From Chaetorhynchus papuensis (taxonomy: Eukaryota; Chordata; Aves; Passeriformes; Rhipiduridae), in NCBI GenBank assembly GCA_013396525.1, contig VWYX01000737.1:29601-93600 (forward strand): 64,000 bases of DNA, given 5' to 3'. Of the stretch, positions 36,606 through 49,785 are shown one piece after another. The notes beneath the pieces were generated by a model. It saw only the letters and a program-made list of their open reading frames with translations, was not told the DNA's origin and made no database searches. The stretch's first letter is position 1. Each line of letters begins with the position of its first letter. A program made the position numbers and the translations under genes.

Positions 36606-39600
36606 TGAAGTACAATCTCTAACAGCCTCTTTTCATGCTTCTGTTTTGTTCTGGTTTCAGCTGAAGGTTACAGGAGGTCAGATCCCGGGCTAGCCAGCCT
36701 TGACTTGGTTTCCAGTGCTGAGACAGTTGGGTTTTGTGCTTTTATAATTCAGAACAGAGTCATCATATGGGCTCAGGTTGAGTCACTGATGGAATTGAGT
36801 GATGTACAAGGATTAGCTACAGTAGGTTTTTTACTAAACAGCTATGGGTTATTAATTTGTTTGTTTTCCCTTTAGAAAACGATGAGCATCTCGGGTGGTG
36901 TAGAGGGCGCAGAGGTGACAACTTCCTCTTTCTTGACAATTTCTGCAGCTTTTTGTTTTATCATCTCACTTACTGCCATCAGGTGCAATGATGGATAGCA
37001 GGTACTGCTCCTTCCTTCCTGTCCTCCCATCACAGTTCCCTGATCTCAGCACAGCTGTCTCCTGTGATCTGGCTAGTCAGTGTGCACTGCAAGTCCTGGT
37101 GACCACTGCCACCAGTGGTGTGTTTTCTGGGAGAGACATAGAGATGATCTTTCCAAGGGTGCATTGCTTTAAAGTTCTCCATCATCCATGCAAACTGGGA
37201 GAAGACTTAGCCAGGGAATGTGCAGGTTCAAGGTATAATGACAGCTTTCTTGTGGAACCTTTTCCTGGAATGAAGTTAATACACTGGTTTGTTGCAATTC
37301 ATGTTACTCGAAGCAAGCATTCAGGAAGAAAAAAAATGTTGTGCAGACTGATATCATCAGGGAACGTTTTCCAACAGCCATGCCAATTGCAGAGGAGGAG
37401 GTGGATTTCCCTCTGCTGTGCTCTGTGGATACCTGACAGCCAACTGTTTAAACAAGACCTATTTTGGTAACCAAAAGGTAAAAACAAGTGATTCAGAATA
37501 ACCCTTCTTTACATGTTAATGATTAAACCAGTAATCCCACAGGAGTACCACATATGGGGGAAGGCTGATCTGGGGTAGAGCTGGTTGCTGAGACTGACCT
37601 TTGGTGACCTGATGGTGCAAGAAGGGAGTGTTTTGAAATAGTGGAAGACAGGTTTAGGTCTTCTGTGTGCAGTATAACGTGGAAAAAAAAGTCTCTTAAA
37701 AACCAGTACACGCCCTTTGCACCGCAGTTGTATTTGCCTGTGTACAAATCCTCTGAGAGGTAAGCCAGGTTCAGTCCTTGCTGGTGCTTGTCTCTGGGAG
37801 TTGGTGGATGGGTTGGTGATGAAGGTCTGAGAAGAGGTTGAATGAAATTGAGGGAGGTTTTGGTTTTTAGGCAGAACATAAGGATTAAGACTGAGGTTGA
37901 TTGCCAATGCATTGCTTCTGCAAGAGGGACAGTTTTTTGAGGGATGGGTGATTTGTTGGTAGATGGATAAGTCGGATAAATGGAACCCATACAACTGAGT
38001 GGATCAAGCTTGGTAGGTGCTAGTAATCAAATTGTGTAGATTGGTTTACTTAGAATTACTTGTGTATGTTAATAACACTCTTCTGTGTAAGTGTGTCTGA
38101 GATCAGGTTTGTTGGATGGGATAGTTTAGACTGAAACATACTGTGTAAACGTTATTATCTCTCCTTTGCAGGGATAAGCTAGCTCAACAGTAATCTTAAT
38201 TACAACTTGTTTCTGTTAATAGATCTTTATTTTTAGAGTTAAGTTAAATGAGGCTTTAAAGTGCTTTTATACAGGTACTTTTAACATAGTGTTACCATTT
38301 AGGATGTGGGGCTTGGTAGACTAGATCTGAACAATACATGTGGAGGAACAGTTCCTCCATGTCCAGAGTGGATAATACACAACTATTCTGGTATGGCAGG
38401 TTGTCTCTGTGCAGGTTTTAAAGGGACCTGTGCCCTACATGCAGTGTAAAAATGCTTCAGGACATAACAGCTCTGCCTGGGGTAGAATACAGTGAGGATT
38501 TAATAATATTTTTAACGATTCTGTTTGGATGTATTCATTCCTTTAAGGAAGCATTTTGTCAGGGAAGCAAAGAAGAAATGAAATAGAAGGAGCTGATAAA
38601 GGTGTGGGGTGAATTTAGGGAGGTGGATTGCAATAACCAGAATGAGAGAATGCTCTTAGAACGAGCACTGGTACTTCTGCCCTTATAAGAAGTATTTCAG
38701 CAATGACAAATAAGTTTGTTTCATCTGAAAGCAGCAGATTGCTTCCTAATATTTTGCTGGTCTGACATTCTGTGAAATTGTGTTATATCCTAATTCAGTG
38801 GCTGCTCTGTATATAGAATAAGAGCTTGCTATTTTCTGCCAAGTGAAGCATTCCCTCTTATTCTGCAGTGGTAGAGGTATTTTGGTGTTAGAGATCCATG
38901 GATTAATCTCTTTTGATGACTTCTGATAGATGTTGGCATGATTTAGAAGAGAGAGTTGTATTTTCTGAATAAGTGATCTGCTTAGTTTAGAGTTTTTCTC
39001 AGAGGTGGGACCCTCGCTTAGCAGTGAAATCTGCTGAGATCACAGCACAGGGTGATATGGTTACAGACACATCAGAGAGTGGGGCTGTGGTCCTCTGCTG
39101 GCAGATACAGATGTGAGCAGGCACTCAGTGGATTTACTAGCTCTAAATGGGTGGTTTATTCATGCACCCTCATGCCTCCCGTGCACGTGGCCATCTGGCT
39201 TCTACTGTCTTCAGACGGAGCATAAGTGAACGTAGTGGTGACAGACTGTTCCATGAGACAGCTGAAGATTTATAGATCCTGGAAAGTACATTGTTTTAGA
39301 ATGAATCTTCTATATGTTGTCTTTCCATTACTTTGGCTAAAATGAGCATCTCTTTGGTTAATTTCATTTTAGCAAATGAAGGCACCGTTGGCCATTTTTT
39401 TTTGGTTCAAGTTTATTCATATCTTCAGAGCAAGAGGAAATACCATTTGTTCTGATGAATCGTTTTCTGCAGTGTAATCTCCCATTTCATAGGAACCAGA
39501 TAGCCATTACCATTTTATTTCTTGACAGCCTGTGAGAGAACATGCCATTTCAGTTCCTAGAGGGACCTGGGCGAAATTCGAGCAAGAGCCTCAGTGTGAT

Positions 39601-42600
39601 GTTGCCAATCTACTTAGCTTCCCAGTTTCTTGCCAATTCTGTAAGCTTAACACTGTTACATAAAAACATGTGAAACCAGGTATGGTGTGTATGTCATTAG
39701 CTGTGTTTTTTTAGTTTTATTTTTCATGGTATGTTTGCTTAACTTCTGTATTATTTTACAGAACATATGTAATGTGTAGTTTATATGGTTTTCTTTACAA
39801 AAGGGAAGAGAGCTGTAAATCCACCCTACAAAGGAAACTCTTAACGTTTTTTTTAAGTAAAAGAAGATGGAAAATTGGAATTTCTTTTTCAGTTTCTTGG
39901 AAAATACTGAGGGAGATTATATAACTGCATAAAGTCTCTGGGGAAAAGGAAAAAGAAGGCTTGCTGATAATGAAAGAACTGAGTAGCTGCTTAATGTAAT
40001 CCACTCGTCATGGAAAGTGATGAGAAGGGAGAGAAGGGAGACCAGTGCAGTCAGACCAGGCTTCATTTATTCAAATCTGGAAGAAGGCAGCATATCTGAT
40101 GGCAAGTCTGTGTAAGGTCAGCTTGCTGGTGTGATACCTATGTTTACCTTTTCCACATTAACAAAGTTGATTCTTTTCAGTGCTATAATCTACAAATAAA
40201 ATAGAAATTATAAAAGTAATAATTTTCAGGCTTATCTTGCCCAAGAATTGAGGGAGTAGTTTGAAGTCAGCCAATTCACTGTAATCAAGCAAGTCTTCTA
40301 TACCCCAAGTGTAAATGCTGCATGAGTAGCTAGGCAGAAAGGACTAGTGATCATCTTGAAATGATGAAGAAAATCAGTTTCTTTTGATTCTCCAGTGTCA
40401 GACAGGCTACCTGATGAAACTGAATACTGAATTGAAAGCAGAAGGTTGTATTTGATAATCCTGAAGATGAGATCCCCTGCATCATTGAAGTATAGCTTCA
40501 AGCTTGATACAACCCTTGCATCACTGAAGTACAGCTGTGATGATCACTGAAGTCACTGTTCTAGGTTTCAGTGGCTCTTCGATATCATTTTGTTGTAGAG
40601 GAATCATTTTGTTATTGGGGGGACAAAGAGCAATAGCCACTCATGTGTTAAACACCAGGAAAATGAAGACTTCAGAGTTGGTGAGAAACTTCATTTCATG
40701 CTAATACGAAATGAGCAATATAAAGTGAGATGTAAGCCTGTATGTACTGCCCTTTCAAAGACATTTAAATCCACTAGTTCACTGTTAAACTGATGAAGGA
40801 AAAGGGCAATGCAAAACTAAAAACCCGAACTGGAATGAAACAGCACCTCTGTTAATGCAGGGTGTTTAGTGAATGTGAAAAGTGTTCAGAGAGTGGCTGG
40901 AAGCATCCGTGCAAGGCAAAATGCAGAGCTTTGTAGTGCTCCCAGCCATGTCTCTAAGGGATGCCACGGGATGGCTGTACAACAAGGAGGCATTCTGTAA
41001 GTGCCTGAGGAGCAAGCGTAGTAGTGGCAGAAGCAAATTGAAATGAGAACTTCTGAGGTAAGTTTGTCCTGATGCTGAGTTCACCTTGGCGAGAGAGAAC
41101 TGTCTGTGTGATTAGCAGTTGGCTGGAAACAAAAAAAGAGTATTTATGCCTCCTTCCTTCAGTTACTCATGGACGTCTTCTCAGGAAGATCTTATTTTCA
41201 CTTTTGCCTTTACTCTGTGGTCCTCAATAATGCAGCTTCATTTAAACAGAAGTCAAATGTGACTTCTGTAAAGAATTTTTATACTGCATTGTATAATTCT
41301 TTTGTATTTTTATATAAATATAAAAATTCCCCAGAGACTCCCCAGAGAAGTGGAAAACTTAGGAAGGCAAGTAATGATGGTTTCAGAAGCATTTCCAGCA
41401 GAAACAGCCTGATGATGCTCCAGTTCAGATGGAAACTTTCTTCATCTATCTTGCAAATAACTGACATCAGATATTTGAGAAAAAATATTGAAGGAGGTCT
41501 CAGTAGCTATAAAAACTGAATTGCAAGATTAATGTTTTACGTGCAGATGGAGAACAGGAAGAAGTCTGACCTTCAAGGACAAAAGTCTACAATGCCCTGA
41601 GTGAGTAAAGTAAAAGTAATAGGCTGAATATGTTGCAAGAAATAAAAAGTTTAGAAAGTTTTTCTAGTGGTAAGGATGCAGAGTGATCCTAGCATGGGTT
41701 GTGTGAACACTGTGGGGCTTTATCAGTTGGGGTCTTTAAGAATTTGATAGATATAGCTGTGTTGTCTTAAAAGGATGCGTCTGATCCTGTTGCATGGTTG
41801 TTTCCAGCTTTGTCTGTGATTCTCACCAAGCCTTACAGTCAGTGGGATAACAGGAAGTGAGACAGTCAGGAGGAGCATGGTTTCCTAACTTAAACTGAAT
41901 TCCAGATGATCGCTCTGTTATCCCGTTTGTGTCGGAACAGGAATATATAGCAGTTGAGTTGTGGGAGACACTGGCAGTTGAATATGGATGGTTCAGGCTT
42001 GGAAATCATCTTCCCTGTCCAGCTAAGTGTGGGGCATTTTTCTGTGTTGCACAGTTAGGCTTGAGACATTTTGATAAATTCACTTTGTCATGCATGATCT
42101 CATGCTAACACAACTTGAGGTTCAGACCTGGCTGGTGCAAAAACATCATGAAGCATAGGTAGAGAGAAAACTAATCTGTCTTCAAAAAGCTTATGGAGCT
42201 ATATTCCAAGTTGTTAAGGCACCCCTGAAAATAAACTAAAAGAATGGTAGATCTTACTGTCTAGATACTTACGACTCAGCTACTGTGTTTTTGTGTATTT
42301 TAGTTAGAGTTGTGTGCTTTCAGTTTTGGACCATGTTGGAGGGATAATCATGTTACAAAATTAGTTTGGTAGTCTGCGGTTTGTGTTTTCAATAATAAAT
42401 GCTTTATGGTCTTCTTGCAGTGTTTCCAGTGGCTGTCTTCAATCAGAGGAAGAAAGTTGCCTGAGTTCTGGGAAGCATGTGGGGAAAAGACTATGGGTCC
42501 ATTAGACCCTAGTTTCTGCTTTTCTCCAGATGTTTACTCCATAACTAATAGTAAAAGTAGCACATAGACCAATAAAAATAACTTAGTATGTTACAAGTAC

Positions 42601-45119
42601 CAGAATATGAGATCTCTCGGCAGAGAATGTTGAACTCTCCTAGAAAACAAATTAGTTCCTGTGCACTGTGTGTTCATGGACATTTACATGAGTAATGAGT
42701 CAAATGTTCTTTTAAGATGTATGGGGCCAGATTCAGATCCCCAGTGATTTAAATTTTGAGCAATTGAAAAGATATTTATGAGTTATACTCCAATAACAGA
42801 TTACAATCTGGTTCTTATTCCGCAGGATTTTAATAAGGTTATAAAAGGGAAATTCATCTTCATTTTCTAAATGTGTAGCAAGTTACCTAATTAATCCAAT
42901 ATTGTCTTCATTCTGGAGGAGGCTGTTTAACTTGAATTTCTTTGTCAAATACCATGCAGACAAGCTCATGTGGTGGTAACATTAACTAATGATAGAGTTA
43001 TCCAGACATACAGTTCTGTCATTAACTTGAATTTTTTTCAATAGAGAAAGAACACGTTGCTGAAGAGAAGAAAGCATGCTATTTTTGCAGTCACTATGCA
43101 ATTAGCTCATATAACCCCTGTGCTCGTCATGCTTTGTGTGAGATCCAGGGTGACCAACTGTAGGTCATTTGTGTGAGATTAAGGGCCCTGGGGCTGAGAG
43201 ACAGTTTATTAAGATAATACTCTGGTGTGAAGATCAGCTGTCACAGCAGTTGCCAATGGAAGCGCGTCTGTATTTACTGAACGCTTGCATAAATAAGAGT
43301 TGCTAGAGTTGGGATGTTTTGAATACTAAAGGATGGGGAAAACAACCGGATAAATGGTGGTGGTGTGAGCACAGAGCCAACTTCACCTTGTTTTCTGCAG
43401 GTTCTGCTTTAGTGGTGATGGCTCTGTGGATTTTCTGATGCAAGGTTGAGTGCCTGCCATTTTAACCATGGGATGTGTATTATTTTTGTTCTTTAATCAT
43501 CCACTTATTTTCATTAAAATGAAGGGGCTGCTGTCAGTTTTGGTCACTCTTGACCAATGCCACCCAAAGTTAGCAAAGAAAACTGAGGAGAAACTGATGA
43601 AGTTGCAGACAGAGCATCATTTAAGATTAATTCTCAGGAAGTAGGGCTAAAAAGTATTTTTCCCAGATGTTTCTCTTTCCAGATAGAAGAAAGAAAAATT
43701 GAATTGAATTCTTTCATCCATGTCAAAGAGTACAAAGTGTGTTGTCACTTGTTGGTGCCTCCGTGTATTTGTCACTGAGATGCCCACAGCAATGTGTTTT
43801 CTAAATGGTTTATGAAAAATGGACATACAATCTGTTTAAAACAAAATAAACTTGTTGCTTTTATCTGTTAAAGCAAAACAAAGCTGCTCTTGTTCATAGA
43901 CTGTTTGATGACCTTGGAGTTTGTGTAATGGCACGTCTGGTGCACTGTTACTAACCACAGTAAGAGAAGCAAGTTCTTTGTCACAGTGCCTCCTAAAGCA
44001 TTTTCTGTGTACGTCTTTCTACTAAAAATCTTTGATAATCTGTTGTTAAATATGAAAGCTTCTTATTTCAGCTTTACAAGAACATCAGATTCTTCTCTCC
44101 GAAGCACAAAGAAAACTCCATGCTTAAGATTCAGTTTTGCAAACCCTTCCCCCTTCTTGAAACATTCATATGGAAATACACCATTAACTGTGAAATTCCT
44201 TAGCAACCTTAACAGCCTAGAAGAAGAGATCCAAACCCCAGGAATACTCAGTTCTCAAGAGAATTTGTACTGTCTTTTGTTAATATTCATTATATTCTAA
44301 TAAGTGATTTGATAAATCTTTTTGAGGGTCTCTCCTAATTTTTTTCTCTCCATTCCAGTGGTTGTTCTGTTGGAACACTGCAGTATTCCCACTGGTGGGA
44401 AGTGGAACCCAAAGCTTCTTACCATCTCTCCTAGAAAGCCTTCAAAAATCCACTTTTACTTGATAGCGATTCCTTTGCTAATTTCTTTGCCAGTCCATAT
44501 TGATGAATTAGCCTTTGACAGCTGATAGAGGAATTATTATAAATTAAAAATAATAAATTGCTTGCTAACTCAGCTTAGGGAGAGAAGTCATTCTTTCATG
44601 TGCGTGGTGGCTGTAATATGTAGGACATTGATGGGTTTTCTACCTCTTAATTCTCTTACCTAGTAAACTCTAGTCACCCTTACAAATCCAGAGCTGATGC
44701 TATGGCATGCAGTATCTCAGGTGTCTCAGTGCAGAAAATCATTCAGGCATTGTTTCAGCTCGTCCTTAATCCCACAGGAGCTGAGAAGTTCTGGCAAAAA
44801 AATTCCATTGCTTGATGGAGACAGGACTGAACCCTAAGATGTTAGCATCAAATGAAACTTCATTAGTCAGTGAAATTAATTTCACTTACTTTTGTTCCAG
44901 CTCTGGTTTCTAGAGTAATTTTTGGGAAGGAATATAGAGCTGTGGTTGTTTGTTTGGGGTTCATTTGGTTTGTTTGTTTATTTGTTTGGGATTTTTTTGG
45001 TGGGTTGGTTTTGGGTTTTTTTTAGATCTTAAGCAGTCCCTTCTGTATGCCTGTCTCTCTATCACTTTTTGTCTTCTCTCCTTTCATTTTTATAATCCTC
45101 CTTTCTCCTTTTCTTTATG
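36606..45119 (+). other. Probable ENOX1 5' intron, middle part
   Basis: Eight and a half kilobases with no recognisable protein. The longest frames, 160 codons at 36988-37470 (+) and two overlapping frames of about 155-160 codons at 37509-37994 (-), show no domain or low-complexity signature and probably arose by chance. An imperfect 22-base direct repeat is at 40476-40497 and 40515-40536. A G/T-rich stretch with repeated tttg units lies at about 44948-45025, just before an LTR. Confidence 0.55.
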
Positions 45120-45568
45120 TCTGTGATGCCTTAGGATTTTAGCTTTTATATTTTTTACATCCTGTAATGCTTTAGTGTGTAACTCTAAGGCTCCATATGG
45201 CACAGTGAGGTACTGTGCTCCCATTCTGGTCAGACAAAACAGATCCTCTCTAGGCCTGAACTTCAAAGACACCTTACTGTCTCAGGCCCTGAAATATGTA
45301 AACAAAGTGAATTAAGGGAGAACAAACTGGGGGTAAATGACTTACTTACTTGAAATTGTAATTGGAGAATTAACCCCTAATATGCAAATGGACCAAACTT
45401 GTAAAAGTATGGAGACCCGTGACCCCGTCGTCCATTTTGGGTGTAGCCCCTGGGGGGTTCTGACTGCTTGAAGTGTACCTTGAAGGCCCTTCAATAAATA
45501 TACCTGCTTTTATTCTCTTGATTTTGTCTAGCCTCTGTTTTTAGGTAGCCCCTCCAAGGCATCATCTG
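45120..45568. repeat. 4-bp target-site duplication (tctg) around the solo LTR
   Basis: tctg at 45120-45123 directly precedes the LTR 5' end, and tctg at 45565-45568 directly follows its 3' end. A 4-base duplication is the length usual for class I (gammaretrovirus-like) integrations. Confidence 0.7.
45124..45564 (+). mobile_element. Solo LTR of an endogenous retrovirus, 441 bp
   Basis: The element starts TGATGCCTT and ends AAGGCATCA, a perfect 9-base terminal inverted repeat with the canonical TG...CA ends, and is bracketed by a 4-base target duplication. A polyadenylation hexamer AATAAA at 45493-45498 lies about 70 bases from the 3' end, as expected for the R/U5 region, which sets the + orientation. 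No gag, pol or env remnant flanks it, so it is a solo LTR left by recombination between the two LTRs of a provirus. The duplication length suggests class I, but I cannot name the family. It is in sense orientation to the inferred ENOX1 transcript, so its poly(A) signal could in principle act. Confidence 0.82.
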
Positions 45569-48500
45569 TCTGTCCCATGTCTTTTTACTACAACCTCCAT
45601 TTCTTTTATATTTCAGATGTGTTATTTTCTGTTTAATGCACTGTCTTCTCTATTGCTTTCTTTTTATTTGCTCTCTTCATCCTTTTTACTTGCTTTTCCC
45701 ACTATTTTATATTACGGGGCTCTGTCCTAAAGATTCTAATTAATTTATTTCTGCAGGGATTGTAGACTACTCTAGATTTCCTTTTTTGTATCCTGTGCAG
45801 GTGACAGAAGTGTGCCCGTGTCATATGAAGCAAAGATGGGTAGTGGATGTAGACCAGCACTGCTGTATGGCCACGCTTAATTTCCTTTCTTTTGAAGGCT
45901 TAGAAACTCAAGTTTCTCTCTTGAGTTCAGGGCTCGGTTAGGCTTTCCTGTCACCTTGCTCTTAAAAGTATTTTCTAATTGCTCCTTGCATTATATAAGA
46001 TCAGTAATGTAAGAGGCTACCCACGTCTCTTTAAGTGTAATAGTTCTGTACAGTTTGTCAGAATGTTCATATTTTAGCACTAAGAAAAATTCTTCCTTTA
46101 TATAGGGATCCTTAATCTGAGGCAGTTGTTCCAAAGAAAGGGAAATTTGTACCACAGAGTATATTTAATTATTTTTAAGTGGATAAGTCAATTTGAGAAA
46201 TGTGCTTATGTATCATTAAGGTCCGTAATCTTAAATGTTCAAGAAACATACTCCCATGTTTTTAGTATCAAAATTTGAGTGTGTAATAGGTATTACTATT
46301 GGAAAGCTCAGTGAGTGGTGAGTCAAAGTAATTAAGGGAAAGTAAATAATTTCTGAGGTTCTCATTCCCCATGAAACTAATTTTGTATCTTATCCTTCAT
46401 GTATTTAAAAATAGTTCCCTGCTAATTCAAGATGCTTGTGTACTATGTCTGTGAAGAGCACTTCAGTCCTATTGAAGGGATGGCAGATTAGAGAGTTATT
46501 TGCAGCAGACTATTTTTTTTATTTTAGGAGAGACTTTCATTTGGGCAATATAAGTGAACAAATCTTGCTGGAAAAACAGCTTGATGTACAGCAAGACAGC
46601 AGGTGATCAGCCGATCATTTTGTGAGGGCTTATGATGGGGTCTTTAAAGGGACACGGACGGCACTACTTTCTCGACAAAGATGAGCTTTTCTCCTGTCTA
46701 GTAAGGCCTTAACTGTTCTGCCATGCATGCTTTCCTGTTTTACCTCTACTGTTTGGAATATTCATTATTTTATTTTTTTCCCTAAACTAATAAAGTGTAC
46801 CCTGGGAGATGGAATGTGTGAGAAGGGCCAGACTGCTCTGGAGCTGCAGTTCTGCTGTGCACGAGTCCGACAGTGGTCTGACGGGAGAGTGACAAGATTG
46901 CACTGTCAGCTCCATCGGTATCTTGAGTAGTCATCTTAAGAGGGCTAATACATCTCCATGACATGTCTCCAGGTTTCTGTGCCGAAGAAAAGAAATATAA
47001 TTTCATTATTTATTTCTCTGTACACTCTGTTCATGAACTCCTGAGGTTTTCTGTTGCCCAAAGAGGCATAATGCACATGTAGATTTATTTTTGTTACTCT
47101 TGGAGGTGCAGGTAGTGAAATGAGGCGGCAAGGCTGAAATAGCAGAGGGGCTCCATTCTTACGTACAGTGTGCATGAAGCGTGGTGCTGTGCTGAAACGT
47201 GTGGAGGGAGCACACGGACTCGCTCTGGGCATGTAACACAACTGCAAGAATTAGCAGCTTAGGCAGTACGTGTAGTGCAACCCCTTGGGCTCTGCACTGC
47301 CTGCTTCAGGTGTCGTGAGTGTCTGCTCAGTGTGCAGGATCCCTGCAACTGCGAGGTTCAGTCATAGCCGAGTTACGTGCCTAAAGCAGACAGCGTAGAT
47401 GTATTCCCTCGCATCAGATGGGGATGCATGTGTAGCTTATTAAATAAGGGTGCTAACCTGTCTGATAGTGAATTTAGAGGAGCTGAAGATGGTCCCCTTT
47501 TTTTCCACATCTGCAGCCTTCCAAGAGGAGCTGGTAAAGCATTTTTTTTCTTTTAATGTATGTTATCAGAGACTTTCTGGTTAATTAACTGCAGATCCTT
47601 TTGCAAGCTTGGAAGGACTGGAACTTTGTGCACATGTCCTGCTGTCACCCTCGTGCTCTCTGAAATCACTGAGGAGTTCAGTGCAGAAAAAGTCGATGCT
47701 TGGCCAGAGCCCTGCAGATTTGGTGAAAGAAAACAAAACTATCAGTTAGCATTCTTGAGAGCAGGTAAACCTATTCAATGTAAAGGGAATTCTGTAACCT
47801 GACACCTAGAGCAGGAAAGCTGCTTTTTATTAATCAATCAAACAAAATGTTGAAAATAATAGGAGAAATTACTTGAGGGAGGGAAAAGCAGAGTTAAGGA
47901 ATATTAGCAGGCAGCTGGTACTGTTTGTGAAAATAGACTGTTCTTAAAGCTTTCATATTCTCTGTGTAGTGTATAGGAAAAAAAAACAACTTTTTTCTTC
48001 CAGAGAGAAGCCATGATTTTATCTCAATAATTGAAAATAATGTCTGAAGTTGTTCTTAACTAAATTTACATGAACCCTTTTTATAATCTGTTGTTATCTT
48101 TCAGGGGATTTCTCAATAAATGCTGCTGCCTGTGCTTGGATGGCATGATCCTATATAAAAAACAAGGCTGAGCACTATCCTATTCATGACTCTAAGAACA
48201 GCATTTCTAGCCTAATTATGGTGGCATTTGGCAGTGATGCTGTAGTTAAAGGTGATTGTTGGTGTTTCTGTTATAAATTTTGTGCACTTGAATGACTTCA
48301 TTCATGCCAGGCAGAAGCCTGCCTATTTACTTACTCATTTTTTTCCATTCATGAAAAATCCGTAAATGGAGAAACGTGTTGTGAGTTCTGAATTTCTTTG
48401 ATAATATCTGTTAATCTATCAGTCTATTTGTTACAAAAATGCTATGCTTTTCCTTCATTTCGAAACTTTCTTCTGTTGTGCAACACATGTGGTAACTGGT

Positions 48501-49570
48501 TGGTGACTTGCATCACTCAGCACCGTGTGTTGCTCAAAGAAAGCCGTGCCTGTGAAAGAGGGGAAAAGAAACACCAGAACATATGGAATTGTCTAAGTTG
48601 AGCAATCTGTGCACAGTTACGTCTGCAAGCAGAGATGGTTTCAGTTGCCTCGGTTGCTGCAACTGGGCATTATTAATTTAAGGACTTCTTGCTTCCTAGG
48701 GAACATCGCCAAGTTCCTAGCAGTTCCATGAACACTGAGCCATCCCTCTAGACATCACTCAATAGTCATATCTGTCACACATTAATATACATTAACTGTT
48801 CTGTCATTTCCCGCTGCGTAGTGACCAGTGCTAGATCCAGTTGTGTTTCGACCTTTTTGGAAGAGATGGAAAAAAACCCCAACTAGACTCAACTAGCAAA
48901 TGCTTTTAAGCAGTTCCCTCAAAAAAAAAAAAAAAAAGCACAGTGAGTTTTACAAAAATACTGATTAATGTGGGATTTTTTTAAAAGCATCTTCTATTTA
49001 GCTTTTTTACTATTTACTACTTTTTACTATTTAGTACTTTTTTTTTCTTATTTAATTAGGCAAAGGGCCTCATCTAAAGTCTGTTGAACTTAGTGAGATT
49101 CTTCTGAGTGACCTTCTAATGTCTGTTCCAGGCTGTAGAGGCCCCCAAAGTGGTAATGCTGAGAGGTGTAATTGGCCCTATAAATCTCAGTGGGTCATTA
49201 ATTCTAAATCTCAATAATGTTAAGACCAGGATGCATGTAAATGAAGCAGAGTGATGAGCATAGTAGGAAGATTTATGCAAGCATTTTCTTCCTTTGCTTT
49301 GCCCAGTAGTAGAAATTGTAGTTTTGGCATGGAAACTTGCTTTCTACCGTATCATCAATTCACATATATCACCTATGTGTTTTTGGAAATATATAAATGC
49401 ATCTTTTTGGGGGAAATGGCTGAGCATTTTTTTCTCTGCCTATCAGAAGGTAATAGAACATGACTTGTAAATCTCTTGTCAGATGAATATAAGGTCCTCT
49501 ACTCTAATAATTTAACTGGATAAAACCAATTTTCAAAATGTTATTGCACACAGAACATTTGCTCCTAATA
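45569..49570 (+). other. Probable ENOX1 5' intron
   Basis: AT-rich DNA without a recognisable gene. It includes a 17-base A run at 48921-48937 and a 17-base tandem duplication (tttttactatttactac, one mismatch) at 49004-49037. The frames of 60-100 codons here lack any family features. Confidence 0.55.
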
Positions 49571-49785
49571 ATCATGGATTCATAGAATGGTTTGGGTTGG
49601 AAGGGACCTTAAAAATCACCGAGTTCCAACCCTCTGCCATGGCAGGGATGCCACTCACTGGACCAGGTTACTCAGAGCCCCATCCAGCCTGGCCTTGAAC
49701 ACTTCCAGAGATGGAACATCCACAATTTCTCTGGCCAGCCGGTTCCAGCATGTCACCACTGCCATAGTGAAGAAGGGACAGCTCA
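49571..49785 (-). repeat. CR1 LINE 3' fragment, antisense
   Basis: Read on the + strand it begins with the reverse complement of the CR1 terminus (catagaatggtttgggttgg, aagggacctt) and continues through gagttccaaccctctgccat, agcctggccttgaacacttcc and ccggttccagcatgtcacca. These match the C-terminal end of the CR1 frame and its 3' UTR in reverse. It is 5'-truncated and moderately young, judged by the well-preserved core. Confidence 0.9.

Noticed and set aside
39080..39110. Possible third CTCF site (tcctctgctggcag)
   Set aside because: On the - strand it departs from the consensus at two or more constrained positions, so I did not list it.
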